Counted from the stretch's first letter, positions 33,905-45,827 are shown. The stretch: 64,000 nucleotides of DNA from Gigaspora margarita (GCA_009809945.1 WTPW01000558.1:317909-381908); one strand, 5' to 3'. The notes: generated from the sequence alone by a model not told the origin. A program made the numbers and translations.

Positions 33905-35504
33905 TACTAATGTTAACTATTCCCATAAAAAATTTTATTCGAAGATTTCTTTATTTTCCGTAAACATCGCGTGAATTTACATATAGTTGAATTGACCGAA
34001 TAAATCGAAGGCATAAATTTACAGTTTAGAAAATTCGGATTAGCTGTTAATTTGATTTTAAATTTATGGATAGTTATTTAATTTTATTTCCATCTAATTG
34101 CTAATGCCAAAATTATTAATATATGCATTTCATTTAGAGTAAGTTTTCAATTTATTTTTCACGATGTTCTTCCTCATTTTAAGTTCATTAATAATTTGAT
34201 AAGATCGATAATTATATTCATAATCTACTTATGTTTCATTTTTACACAGTGTTTCTCAATTAGGTTTATTTTATACATATAAATATATTATAAAGAATAT
34301 TTTTAAACAATATATTTGATAATTTGCTATAATTTAGAATAGTGATATGGACCGATGGAAAGATTTTAGGCAGGATCGATCCTTAAAAAATTCGGGCCGG
34401 TTGATCCTGTCGACAGTCGATCTTTGTGAGAACAATTTTTCTGATCAGAATTAATATCTATATCTATATCAAATGTGTAGAAGACAATCAAATCATCTCT
34501 TGCCAAAATTCTAATGATACTAAATTATTTAGTTTTTATTCGTTTTTTCCTTAAGATATTATAGCACGTTAGCATGTTATCATTTTATGTTGATTAATTG
34601 TCTATGCAATCATACCAGAACATTTCCATTCTTATATTTATTGTTTACCAATTTATCATCTAAATTAGTTGGAAAATCCTGACTTGAATTGGAGTCAGGT
34701 CGAATCAATTCGAGTTGAAGTCTAAGCATTACTGAATATCGCATTAATATGTTTTTTTTTTTTTACAGTAATTTATGATAAAAATTTATGATAATTCCAA
34801 TACGAACTAATTAAAGATGTTTACAAACCTATTTTTTAATTAACGAAAAGCTTCGTCAAACAAAACTAATATTATATAAAAATAAAAAAAAAACATGCAA
34901 TAGAAGATAATATATGACCTTATTTATTATTTTATCAAATTTTATACATTTTTTCTAAACTTCGTTTATGTTAGGGTTAGGGTCTATGTTGGGGTTTGGA
35001 TTTAAGCACTCTAATAGTAGAATCGTTTAATACATAAATAATTATAAAAGTAGACTTATTTACGTCATTAGTTACTTACTTTTATTTTATAAGCCGATTT
35101 TTTATATAGGACGTGACTAAATGATGTTGTAAGTCTGCATCTATATACATGATCCTTATGCAAAATTTTGTGAAATAAGCAGCTTTTGACGGAACGAATT
35201 TTTGTTTTGTTTTGATGAATTTTAGTAATCAAAATAAAATTAGTAATTTCCGACCTTAGTCGAACTTCTTTATTATACTATAATAAAGAGCTTTAATTTA
35301 CCTGACATTTAGCAATTTTTCAGTTAGAATTTAATTTTATTATTGAAATTGTATATTATGTCTAATTATACAAACATAATCAACAAATAAATAGATTATG
35401 AAATAAAAAATAAAGATAAAAAAATATAAAAGAAACAATGATTCGTGTAATCACAGAAAATATTTTTAAAAAAAGTTATTTATCAAAAGACAGCTTAATA
35501 TTTA
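33905..35504. other. Intergenic region, less repetitive
   Basis: No supportable gene. A GC-richer patch at 34350-34435 (ggcaggatcgatcc ... gggccggttgatcctgtcga) and one isolated unit of the ~110 bp repeat at about 34755-34815 are the only landmarks. Confidence 0.45.
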
Positions 35505-35939
35505 TCATGAACGTCTATAGCGAGTAAATGATGAACAGTGTCTAACTGAGTCATAATCTTTTATCATAACTGTAACCGAATATGTAGGAGGTATATACCT
35601 GGGTATTGTGACATTGTAACTATCTTCAATAACGGTTATGTTTTCCTTAACTGGATGTACGGAATAACCTAAGATGCGACCGTTTTGATCATTAAATGCA
35701 AAAAATAATTGCGTAGTAACTGTGGTTGCTTCAGTTAACGTTTGAGAAACGAAAAAAATCGTATTCGATCCGTCAGGACCAATGGGATCAGGTTCCCAAG
35801 TCGTATACAAAATGGGAACATCTTCCACATCATAAACTGCACAATCGAACACTCCATCATTCGTAAGTCTTCTTCTAGCAGCCATGAAAGGCATGATTAA
35901 TAGTACAAATATTGATACAAAGATAAAATTTCCGTTCAT
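35505..35939 (-). CDS. Secreted ML-domain (MD-2-related lipid-recognition) protein, 144 aa
   Basis: A complete ATG-to-TGA frame. Residues 1-21 (MNGNFIFVSIFVLLIMPFMA) form a signal peptide with a hydrophobic core at 5-18. The mature part fits an ML beta-sandwich: conserved W48-EPDPIGPDG, alternating beta-strand pattern through FFVSQTLTEATTVTTQLFFA, then GRILGYSVHPVKENITVIED, and a terminal strand with C135. C33 and C135 are candidates for the disulfide that joins the first and last strands. Length suits this family. ML proteins bind single lipids or sterols in the secretory pathway or outside the cell; the ligand here is unknown. It is paralogous to the gene at 44240-44662 (shared WxPDPxGxDG, GR(I/V)(L/I)GY, IPR.IP). 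Intronless. A TATA box lies about 105 bp upstream. Confidence 0.85.
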   Translation of the reverse strand: MNGNFIFVSIFVLLIMPFMAARRRLTNDGVFDCAVYDVEDVPILYTTWEPDPIGPDGSNTIFFVSQTLTEATTVTTQLFFAFNDQNGRILGYSVHPVKENITVIEDSYNVTIPRYIPPTYSVTVMIKDYDSVRHCSSFTRYRRS

Positions 35940-36055
35940 AATTCAATCTGAAGTCTTTTTTTTTTTTTAAAAAAAAAAAAAATTATTTAATTTATAGTAT
36001 AGTGAATTTTGAATGCAATTGTCGTTAACCTGAGGTCCATTTTATATAAAACAAA
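35940..36055 (-). promoter_or_regulatory. Promoter and 5' leader of the ML gene at 35.5 kb
   Basis: On the minus strand TTTTATATAAAATGG (36040-36053) is followed by a CCTCAGG, AATTGCATTCAAAATTCAC and TATA-rich block, and the leader ends in CAGATTGAATT-ATG. The same order recurs before the paralog at 44.7 kb. A poly-T/poly-A run separates block and start codon. Confidence 0.6.
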
Positions 36056-36368
36056 AAAAATCCAAATTTCTAAAATTGGGTAAATTTATATTCATTTTAT
36101 TCTATAGTCAATATGCAATAAGCTATTTGTATAAACATGTTCCACGTCATTGTCGATTCTGAATGGACACGTGTTGTGATGCAGATCATGAGACCACGGA
36201 AGCTACTAATAATAATTATATAATTATTAATAAGTGCATTGATCTTTGCATCTTTTTCATTGATATTTATAAAGATAATTCTTTTATAGCCTAATTCTTC
36301 TTTTTTTTTTTATTCATATATTCAAGAATCGATCTTTATCACCTTGTATTACATATTTTCTTCTTCAG

Positions 36369-36834
36369 TGTAACCGAAATCAAGCAAATACATTTAAGGT
36401 TCTTTGTATTGCGTAACAGAGGAAAAGCTCATGCCTAAACAAGATAAGAATAACTTGGGGTGCAAGTTATGTCTAAAATTTTACTAAATAATCTGTGCTA
36501 CCCTTCAGGCTGAGCATGACGGCCAAGAAAAACCTGGAAAAAGGTAAATTTATTATTTTTTTTTGTTTGTTTTTTAAAAAAAAATTGTAGTTATTATTTT
36601 TTTTTTTTGTTTGTTTTTTAAAAAAAATTGTAGTTATTATTTTTTTTTTGTTTGTTTTTTAAAAAAAAATTTAGTTAGTATCTTCTTATTAGATTCTGGT
36701 TAGACAAAACACCCGACCAGATTTCTGCCTTTGCAAATGCGGATGTGTTCTACGCGGGGAATGCAAAAATTATTAATTACATTGTTAAAATATATATGAA
36801 ATTCGAATGTATTCTTTTAATGTATGAAATTTAA
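36369..36834 (+). CDS. Predicted small spliced gene (three or more exons), function unknown
   Basis: Three exon-like pieces join in frame. 36369-36398, after ttcttcttcag, encodes CNRNQANTFK. 36509-36543, after cccttcag, encodes AEHDGQEKPGK. 36693-36834, after cttattag, encodes FWLDKTPDQISAFANADVFY and continues to a TAA. Introns are 110 nt (GTTCTT...CAG) and 149 nt (GTAAAT...TAG); the second contains a 49-bp triplication. Codon use in the last exon (GAC, GCC, GCG, GTG, TTC, TAC) is far less AT-biased than chance frames nearby, which supports coding. The first exon is uncertain: an ATG at 36137 (MFHVIVDSEWTR...) could splice from CGT|GTTGTG, a weak donor. Divergent from the ML gene. No family recognised. 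Confidence 0.4.
36547..36680. repeat. ~49-bp unit repeated three times in a putative intron
   Basis: The block TTTGTTTGTTTTTTAAAAAA followed by TTGTAGTTATTA occurs three times in direct order, with the length of each T-run varying. The third copy ends TTTAGTTAG, just before the proposed splice acceptor at 36692. Confidence 0.85.
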
Positions 36835-37384
36835 TATTAGGTGAGCATATATTAATTCATTTTTATTCGCTTTTTTTTATTTAATTCTTAAATTTTTAAT
36901 TTTTTTACTTTATTATTATTATTATTTCTAAATTTACTCGGGGGTTTTTTTTATTAATTGGTAAATGGATACCGATTCTAAAATGGCACATTTCACGATT
37001 TACGATCAATTCAGAATCAACATAAATTAAGAAATTATGTGGAACAGTCTTTCATTTAATATGATAGACTATTTAGAAATCAAAAAAATGAGTTTATTAC
37101 AATAACAAAAAAAAAAAAATGAATATCTCAAAATCATACTGCAAAGTATCATGATATACAACTGATTTTTAGTAAGTATACTATGCTTGACAAGATTATG
37201 AAAATAACGTGCTTAAATCAAATTTTTGACTTAGAAATCGGCTACAATCAGATGATTGTTTAGGTGAGCGACTATCTACACATTTTTAACGGTTTAATAC
37301 TTTAGAAAAAGATTTTACAAGCAATATTACGAAGCCATTTTTTCATTTATCGTGGTTTGCATATTGATGTGCCTTTTGACTAAT

Positions 37385-37545
37385 GATGCCTGACGAATGA
37401 TGAAATATTCGTCATTGACGAATGACGAAACCATTCGTCAAATGATTTCTAATTGACGAAACCCTGACGAACTAACGAAACCTATAACGAATTGATGAAA
37501 CCTATGACGAATTGACGAAACCTATGACGAAACTTAGAAATAAAC
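37385..37545. repeat. GACGAA minisatellite
   Basis: About ten GACGAA/TTCGTC motifs, developing into regular GAC-GAATTGACGAAACCTAT units of 18-20 bp toward 37540; some at the left are inverted (attcgtcattgacgaatgac). Confidence 0.75.
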
Positions 37546-37787
37546 TGTGAAGTTCCTTGTTCAAGAGAAATAATAGTTAGTTATTCTCTCAGGTTTTTTT
37601 CTTTTAGCTCCGATAGGATAAAATAATGCATCTGCATATATAATGCATACATGCTTAAACTTTATATCTATTGGCATATATTAATTATAATGCATTAATA
37701 AATATTATAATATAAAAAAATATGATAGGGTTGGTTAATTATCACATGATTATATATTAATTTTAATGTTACACAAGGTCAAAGTAC

Positions 37788-37911
37788 AACTCTTTTAGTC
37801 CAATGTATTGGACATGAACTGGACATGGACTGGACATTGGACATGTCTAATGTCCAATTCAACACTGTCTTCAAGTAAAAAAGGTTAAAAAGAAATGATT
37901 AGAGTTGTACA
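37788..37911. mobile_element. Small inverted-repeat element with GGACAT repeats
   Basis: Ends GTACAACTCT and AGAGTTGTAC are exact inverse complements. Between them is a run of TGGACATG / ACTGGACAT units (37800-37855). No target duplication assigned. Confidence 0.5.
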
Positions 37912-38115
37912 TCAATTTAAATTTCGCATTCCAATTCCCTATAAGAAAAGTGGTCTGGGTTGTGGTACGGGTTGACATTGGGAACGCTTGAAATAGCACA
38001 GATCATGTGGCTCGTACAGGAACGTTTTATTACAGCAAATGGTGGCACTTAATATCATTTCATATGAAATGGCGCGTTCGGATGACACGTATGTGTACAA
38101 TGCACATGTGTTGGC

Positions 38116-38427
38116 CAGTGTTTGAAATTTCAGGCTCGAACACTGTTCTCATGAGAACAGTATAATTGCTAAGAGCGTTCTCAAACAATTGTTTGTGTTC
38201 TCACTTATGCTCACTAAAAATATATATATATAATGTTATAAATATGAAGCATACCCTCAAATAAGTAGTTATAATCCCAATCACTAATTATTATATACTT
38301 ATGAGACAATATTATTATTTTACTGTTCTCAAAAAATTTAAATAGTGAACAGTAAAAAATTTATACTGTTCACAAATTTATAATAGTGTTCTCATGAGAA
38401 CTCTGAGAACACTAATTTCAAACACTG
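38116..38427. mobile_element. hAT-like MITE, 312 bp
   Basis: Ends CAGTGTTTGAAATTT and TTTCAAACACTG. The flanks GTGTTGGC and ATGTTGGC (38108-38115, 38428-38435) match at 7 of 8. Subterminal GTTCTCATGAGAAC is present at both ends, linking it to the 1.83-kb element at 14951-16777. Confidence 0.85.
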
Positions 38428-38639
38428 ATGTTGGCTTGTAATACATGCTGGCTCGTTTCATGGAGAACGAAAGTTCAGTAAATTATTTTTTAAAAAAAGG
38501 GCAATATCATGATTTCACTGATGAAGCTTCCCTGTGTGTCTTAACGAAAAAAATTCCTTACAAAATTTTACTTCAAATGCAGTTAGCTTATTCATCTTAT
38601 ATTGATTACTAATGTAAATTTATGTTTTAATAGTTAATC

Positions 38640-39180
38640 CACATCGTTATCACAGTGGCATATGAATTTACATTCATAAGCCGTGTCAAATCCCGTGTTG
38701 AATCGACTAGTAAACTGCTGCAAAACTCGAGCCATTTACGGCCCAATTGGCATGGGCATACGGTCCTACACGGTCCACGGAATCTGTACCAATTCGAACC
38801 ATACCCGTACAAATCCGCATCTTGACCTGTGCCGTATAGATGGTGGTGAAATTCATTTTTAATTTTTTTAATTTCAACAATAATTTCAACAAAAAAATTT
38901 CAACATTTTTAATATTTTTATAAATTAATTATAAAACAACTAATGTATTTGATTTAGTTTAGTTTTAATTAATTTTTTTTATAATTTCAATTAATTTTTG
39001 ATATTAAAAAATTAATTTCACCAGTTTCACCAATTTAACTTCAAATAATTTCTACAATTTCTACAAAAATTTTTCATTAAGAAAAGTAATTTCACCGCCA
39101 TCTAAACCTGTACCACAAAGACCCGTGCCTATCCGACGCCAACCAGTGTCGATCCGGCCCAATTTTCTTATATGAATTTC
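38640..39180. other. GC-richer patches, unassigned
   Basis: 38690-38850 and 39110-39165 are distinctly GC-richer (gggcatacggtcctacacgg; gacccgtgcctatccgacgc) around an AT-rich centre that repeats AATTTC. The pattern resembles the subterminal arrays of the hAT-like elements here, but no TIR or duplication was found. Two overlapping open frames on the minus strand are probably incidental. Confidence 0.35.
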
Positions 39181-39633
39181 CACTCCATGAGTGTATACAG
39201 TTTTGAATTTATGTAAGATTGACCAGAATGCGCACTTATGGAAAGTAATCTACATACGCGTTAGGTGGATCAAATGATGTGAACTTATAGAAAGAAAGTA
39301 CATATAAAGTGCAATTATAAAAGATGCACTTATGGAAGGTCGTCTGTATATCATTTTTCTAATAATGATTATATGGAATTCAATTTTCAAAATAAGCTTA
39401 TACGGTATAAACAATATTGAGTAAATCGAATTTAAATAATAATCTACAAATATAAACACACATAAAATTTTCCACTTAAACTTTCTTTTTATGTGTAATA
39501 ACACTTAATGATATGTTCCGAATTCATAATACTAAGACTAAATCATTATCATCCATAAAGGTAATTCTATATATAAATCTTAATATAGATATCATTTTAT
39601 CATAAAAAAAATGAACCATTTTAGAAAACTAAA

Positions 39634-39855
39634 ATGGGCGCATTTGGCGTGATTAGCATAATTGAAGTAACACAAATGCAAATAATAATGGTTCAAGTCA
39701 AAAAACCTCGCTCAGATTTTGCAATTGTTGAAAACCAAATCACAATACAATATTATACTCTTGTAGAAAAGAAGTTCGTTATACTCAAGATACTGTGGAT
39801 GAATTTTATGTTTGATAATGCAAAAACTCTTAGTTCAATTAGATATTTTACATAA
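39634..39855 (+). CDS. Short ORF of unknown status, 73 aa
   Basis: ATG-to-TAA frame beginning MGAFGVISIIEVTQMQIIMV. No signal peptide, domain or recognised family; composition is AT-driven after residue 30. Listed because the surrounding 34-46 kb section is the gene-bearing part, but it may be chance. Confidence 0.2.
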   Translation: MGAFGVISIIEVTQMQIIMVQVKKPRSDFAIVENQITIQYYTLVEKKFVILKILWMNFMFDNAKTLSSIRYFT

Positions 39856-40575
39856 ATTTGAATATTATCGATTAAATGCATGTCAAATTAATTTTAAACG
39901 CTAAAATATATAAAATGATGGCCGTTCGTGCAAATATACGCTTTATGCGATACGATTGGTTAGTCTTGCATACAAGTGTATATACTCATAAATAATAAAT
40001 ACTCATAGCTCATGACTTTGACGCACATACGTACGCACATTTTATGTCAAATCAATATGAGAATGACAGTATAAATTTCCAAGAGTGAACTAAGGTGATA
40101 AAAATTCTTTTATTACTCCTATTTTGTTTTTATAATTTTCTTTTTATATATTTTCCTTCCTAACCCTAATAATATAACATGATGGTGTTCATCAAATGTA
40201 TCCATTAATGTTATGCGTTATTTTTCCAGAAAAACTTTTTTTAAAAGAGTTATTTTAGTCCTGATTGTTGAAGTTCAATACTAATTTATTCTTGCGGGAA
40301 ATTATTTCGGAATTTAATTACAGTGATATGCGTAATATTTGTGAAAACTTAATTTGAGATTAACTGAATAAAGAAAGATAACTCGTATTATTATAAACTT
40401 ATCTTCCGTCACAAGTGTCCTGTTCATGTGATGAAAAAATGATGTATACTTTTTTTAAATCGTCGCTATTTTCAAATTACAGACTATGTGTGAGAATATG
40501 TACTGTGAATGTTTAATCGCTTGCTTAGCAAGCATGAGTGTGTATATGTTAATTTGACTTTTTAATTAGTTAATA

Positions 40576-41219
40576 TGGTCCGATGCAAAAAGTTTCGTAC
40601 CTCAAATAGTTATTAGTAAACTTTTTTTTTTTTACAAAATAACTTTTAATATTTTTAATTTATTAAAATAGTGATTAGTATGCGGATTAATTAAAATATA
40701 ATTATTTAAATAACTTTCTTGATAAAATAAAAAATTTTATTTATATTAATTTTTGTAAAAACTTTATTATAAAATTTACTATATAAATTTAATACCAGTA
40801 GTAATTTTTATATATTTTATATATAGTAAAAAAATACAATTGCTTGAATTTAATGACTAATTTTTAACAACTAGTGATCCAATTTTGCCCAAATTTTAAA
40901 CATATGTTCATTATATGCACACTAATGCACTTGCGTAATACAAATATATAAAACATCATACTTTTTGCGAAAATGTTTAAAATAGATTTTTTTTTATTAA
41001 ACAACCTTTTTTTTTAATTCAAAAAATTATATATAATGTATTGTTAAAATAAAATTATATTATAATAATGATAATAAAAATTATATAAAAAGATAAAATA
41101 TAACCTACTTTATTTTATATAATAAAAAAAATTAGAAATATTTAATTATAATTTATAAAGCTAATTAAGTACAAAAATCAAATACATTTTTGAGGTATGA
41201 ACCTTTTCGCACCGGACCA
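40576..41219. mobile_element. TA-target (mariner-like) element, 644 bp
   Basis: Ends TGGTCCGATGCAAAAAGTTT and inverted TGGTCCGGTGCGAAAAGGTT, both continuing to a GTACCTC / ATACCTC block, with TA on both sides (40574-40575, 41220-41221). Interior AT-rich with no ORF. Confidence 0.85.
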
Positions 41220-41639
41220 TATTTTGATATTAGTGTAACGACTATATAATTGATGTTGCTGATTTCCAAAAACTGTAATCTGAATGTGGGTAGGTCGTTT
41301 CAACCCTGATTTTAAGTACTTCCAGGTTTTCCATTTGCAGCACTCATTTAATGTAAAGATGATCAGTTGTAACGATTATTATTGACCATTTACATGATTA
41401 ATTATGTAATGGGATCGTCATAAATTCGTAATTAAATTGAAACATAGAGAATCAAGGATACAGAAACAACCAGCTATTCTTATTCACATCCTCAGTTGTC
41501 ATCAATTTATGTTGTTTTGAAAATCGACTTTCGTACTCTATGCGCATTTTGTATATTAATATTAGATTAAATGAGATATGGATAACGCACGTTAGTAACA
41601 TGTGTTAGTGAGTCACATACTGTGTAGCGTCAGTATAGT

Positions 41640-42730
41640 AAGGCTTGTAACATTAGCTTAAGATAGAAACTATAATAATTCAATGCAAACTAACTCATGT
41701 GATTATTAGAATGGCGTGCAAGATTTGTATGAGAATTTCTACAGTAATTCATAATAGAAATCAAAATAATTCGAGTAGATTTGTAACAGAATTTTTATAG
41801 TAACTCATGATAGAATCATTATAATTCCAACACAATCAACTTTCCTTTCATTGTTACCGAAATGTTACGCAAGTTTTATAATGCAACAGAATTTTTACTA
41901 TAGCATACAATAGAAATTACAACATTTTATTCTAATACAAACCACCTCAACCTTAACTACATACTACATATCACTAGAATAGTGAGTAAGTTTTGTAACA
42001 AAATTTTTTTACAATGATACAATAATTTTTAATGCAACTAACTGACTCATAACTACATACTAAGGTAAGTTCAACAACAGAATTTTATACAATAGCTCAC
42101 TAAGAAATCATAATAATTTCAATATAAACCAACTCAGCCTTAGCTACATATTATTTATCGAGTAAATTTTGAAACTGAATTTTTATAGTAACATGATAGA
42201 AATAACAATCATTCCAACGCAAACCAACTCGACCTTTATGAGGTCAGTAGGATAACAAATAAGTTCGGATCAAAATTTTATACAGTAACTCATGATAGAA
42301 TTATGATAATCTTTAATACAAATAACCTAATTTTTCACTATCAAATAAATTCCAAACCAGATTTTTTACAATTATATAATAGAATCACAATAATTTCAAT
42401 GTAAATTAATAAACATCTGTGGTAAACCAAATTTATATATTAGTGTCGAGTAAGTTTTGTGACAGAATTTTTTTATAAAAATAATACTAGAAATCATAAT
42501 AATTCTAATGAAAACTAACTCAACCACAAACTATCATTACTGGAATATAAAGCTCCTTTCCAGAATTTTTTATGGTAAATCATGATAGAAATTTTAATAA
42601 TTCCACTACAAACGAATTCAACATTAATTACATAGAAATCACAATTATCCCAACGCGAACTAATTCAACCTTAATCACATATAGTAATTAAGTTCATTTA
42701 CTGAATTTTTACAGAAACTCATGGTAGAGA
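41640..42730 (-). repeat. Fourth array of the ~100-120 bp repeat, reverse orientation
   Basis: About nine units with GTAACAGAATTTTTATAGTAA, CTCATGATAGAAATCA, ATAATTCCAATGCAAACTAA and CTCAACCTTAACTACATACT. Diverged and irregularly spaced. It lies between the two ML-domain genes. Confidence 0.75.
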
Positions 42731-44239
42731 TCAAGTCTTCTACAGCATCCTTTTTTTTGCAATTCATTGAAACCTCATAACAGTCTCAATTTTTCTTAAC
42801 TATCCCATCTGTCACAGAGTAGTTACGTATCACCAGTAGTGCTGTTTCTCTCTCACTCAACTGTTATGACAATAAAAACTCAATTGCTAATTTTTCCAGG
42901 CATATTATCATTTCATTAATTGAATTTATTTTCAGCACTTTTGGTTAGCTAACATTCTTCTAGCCACATGATTGGTCATCTCTATTCTTTTGAATCGAAG
43001 TATTTGAACCAATTTATTTACATCTTTTTACCTTTCTATTTGTGCTAATCTATTTAACACTTGCTAATATATTTAATTTGATAGATTAATAAATAGGGTA
43101 TAACATTTGAAATTATGCATGTGTATTAAGATTATTTTTTTGAAAATTATTTTCAAATATGAATTTTTGGCCTTATCAAAGTTGTTACACTTGTATTAAT
43201 ATAACTAAATATTTCCGCAGTTTTTTTTTTTTTTAAATTGCAAATTTTATACTGATTGTTTAATAATTGACAGAATTTAAGAATGAAGTAGAAAATGTTC
43301 ACTATTCTGAAAATTTACAGTACTAGTAATAAAGCGACGGCATTTCATAGCCTGAAGTCTCATATATTAGGTTTTGTATATAAAAAAAAATTCATTAAAT
43401 TTAGTGTCATAGATTATATTTCACAAATAATTTATAATATGATAAAGATTTAAGTCCACTTTTGTAAATAAGCATTTATGATAGTTTATATATCATTATT
43501 ACTTTTTTCTTAGATTTCTTTTTTTAATTAAAATTTTAACATGAGAGAGTTATAGACCAAAATCAAGATTTATTGCAGGAGCCGGATATCGCCTGAATTT
43601 AAAACAACATGAAAAGATCTTTCACCCACTCCAGTCTAATTAAATTCAATAATTATAAAATTTTATTCATTTTTTTTAAATATTTTTTTATTTCAATATA
43701 TTTAATATAAAATTTCTATTATAAAAAATAAATATAAATTATATATTGTATTATAAGGTTCTAATTACAGTTTCAGCGTTTCGAACATCAAATTTTTACT
43801 TTTTTTTTGTTAAAAAAAAAAATAATCTGAAAACTAGTTTCAGATCAAAACCTTCAGATAAATTTTATTTCAGTTATCAAATATAGTTCATCAGCTTTAT
43901 GAAAGTTAGTCCAGAATTTTTTTATATAATTAGAATTACATGAAATTTTAGAAATTTAATAAAATTTGATAATTTTTTAAACATGGTTAAATTTCTTTGT
44001 AGCTTGATACTTAAAATAACTTTAATTTATTGAAATTTTCGGCTAGGATCAAATTTTACTATCAAGATGTAAACTATGTTTAATTCTACCAAAACATTTG
44101 CTTTATATAACAAACAAACAAACTCATAAAATATTTGAACGTTAAAGATAATAATAGATAAATAAAAATTATAAAACGAAATAATAATTCAACATTAAAA
44201 AAGAAAAAAAATTGATTTATCAAAAAGATAACTGGATAT
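42731..44239. other. AT-rich intergenic region
   Basis: No gene recognised. A pyrimidine-rich stretch at 42740-42900 shows short potential splice-like sites but no continuous reading frame. Confidence 0.4.
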
Positions 44240-44662
44240 TTATCCTGTACGACTATTACGGTAAAAATTTATACAGTGCGAAAAAACACCCAACGTTTCC
44301 ACCGCAACTGAAACTGTATATTTTCTAGGTATATTACGTGGTATTATAGCATGAAAAGTATCTAGAATACTGGTTGCGTTTTCTTCAAGCGGAAGCAAGG
44401 TGTAACCTATGACGCGACCTTTATCATCATTAAATGAAAACATTATTTTCGTATAAAATGTGGTCGGTTCATCTAGTGTCAGATTAACGGTAAAATTCAT
44501 TTTCTGTCCATCAAAGCCAAGGGGATCAGGTTTCCAGTTTACATCAATAATAGAAGCATTTATATTAAAATTTGCACAATTCGACGACTTTTTATTCGTC
44601 CCATTCACCATAAAATACATGGTAAATAATATAAATATTGATATAATGACATTTCCTTTCAT
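44240..44662 (-). CDS. Secreted ML-domain (MD-2-related lipid-recognition) protein, 140 aa
   Basis: A complete ATG-to-TAA frame. Residues 1-21 (MKGNVIISIFILFTMYFMVN) are a signal peptide. The mature domain has C29, then VNWKPDPLGFDGQKMNFTVN, a strand-rich FYTKIMFSFNDDKGRVIGYT, the loop PLEENATSILD, and IPRNIPRKYTVSVAV before C130. Three N-x-S/T sites (in NFT, NLT, NAT) suggest glycosylation. ML domains hold a lipid in the sandwich; the ligand is not predictable here. Paralog of 35505-35939 on the same strand, about 8.7 kb away, with conserved TATA region, start context and 3' flank (TAAATATC..AG.TATC then TTTTTGATAAAT). Intronless. The long frame on the opposite strand (44460-44768) is only its shadow. 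Confidence 0.85.
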   Translation of the reverse strand: MKGNVIISIFILFTMYFMVNGTNKKSSNCANFNINASIIDVNWKPDPLGFDGQKMNFTVNLTLDEPTTFYTKIMFSFNDDKGRVIGYTLLPLEENATSILDTFHAIIPRNIPRKYTVSVAVETLGVFSHCINFYRNSRTG

Positions 44663-44770
44663 AATTCAATCTGGAGTTTTTTTTCAAATAAGATTAAAAT
44701 TAATTAATTTATATAATGTGAGATTTGAATTCAATTATCAATTCCTGAAGTTCTCTTTATATAAATAAAT
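44663..44770 (-). promoter_or_regulatory. Promoter and 5' leader of the ML gene at 44.2 kb
   Basis: On the minus strand TTTATATAAAGAG (44754-44766), then ACTTCAGG, AATTGAATTCAAATCTCAC and a second TATATAA, and the leader ends CAGATTGAATT-ATG. The order and wording follow the promoter of the 35.5-kb paralog. Confidence 0.6.
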
Positions 44771-45055
44771 AATGCATGTAAATCAAACATAATGGCATAT
44801 CATATAAATTTAATATATTAGAAAACACGGTATTGATTTTATTGTGCAAATACGTGTAACTTGTCAAACAACCCAACTTTTTAAAACAAAAAATTAAACA
44901 CTTGATTATGGTTAGGATAAGGGTGGATTTGGGATTAGTCGAGGTATAGTTTATACCGAAATTACGCAAGGAAGTTTTTTTTTTTTTTGTTAGAAGTCTT
45001 AAAGTGGTTTCATAATCGAAATTTTGGGATAAAGGTAATAGATAAGCAAGTAAAG

Positions 45056-45215
45056 TAGGGATTGAAACCGTTTAACCGGTTAAAAATTGCACTATAGTTC
45101 CGGGCAGAATTATTTTGGTCGTGGGCGGGAATTATTTTAATGGCGGCTAAATTAAACGGTTAAACGGGTCGGCAATTAAACGATTAAGAAAATTTTTAGG
45201 CGGTTCCAACCCCTA
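45056..45215. mobile_element. hAT-like MITE, 160 bp
   Basis: Ends TAGGGATTGAAACCGTTTAA and, inverted, TAGGGGTTGGAACCGCCTAA, with a perfect 8-bp duplication AAGTAAAG (45048-45055, 45216-45223). GC-richer than its surroundings, with AACCGGTTAA / AAACGGTTAAACGG motifs. An inverted relative is at 63663-63805. Confidence 0.9.
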
Positions 45216-45223
45216 AAGTAAAG

Positions 45224-45714
45224 TATAAGATAAAATGAATTTCTTGTACAGTAAGTAAATAAGTTTACGTAGCCAATACTGTACTGTAATATATATTATG
45301 GATTAAATTATTGGTTGATATTATATATATATTTAAGTGAATAAAATAATATGTATAAATGTTGATTAAATCACATATTAATTATATTATCGGTTATATT
45401 GAATAACTTATTATTTATCAATTATATTATATTGAATAATTTATTATTTATCAATTACATTTCCTGATTCTATTTTTTATTCATCATTTTATATTCATAA
45501 TCCTTTTTTGTCTTTTTATATTTGGCCTATTTCTTTGTGATTGTTAAGTTTTAATACATAATATCATTATAAGTATAGTCATTTTTAATGCACAATTTAT
45601 CAGTAATCATAACTGATAATCAATAAAATATCTTTTCATGTAATTATATATTATTGAACTTTGCAAAATTTGTAACCCCATGATTATTAATTTGTTTATA
45701 AAATGATTGTGATT
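45224..45714. other. AT-rich spacer
   Basis: Only short direct repeats (tattatattgaataacttat / tattatattgaataatttat at about 45390-45450) were seen. Confidence 0.4.
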
Positions 45715-45827
45715 TCGATTGCCATTGCGATTGCTAGAACTGGCCAATTTATTCAATTTATTATAAATCGGAGCTTATTTTGGCTTAACACAAATTCAGA
45801 TTTATAATAAATTGACCAGCTCTGGCA
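45715..45827. mobile_element. Small foldback element
   Basis: GCGATTGCTAGAACTGGCC, AATTTATTATAAATC and their inverse (GATTTATAATAAATTGACC, AGCTCTGGCAATCGC) form arms of about 45 bp. No duplication assigned. Confidence 0.6.

Noticed and set aside
44460..44768. 102-residue plus-strand frame
   Set aside because: It lies antisense to the ML-domain gene and its promoter, whose coding signal is far stronger.
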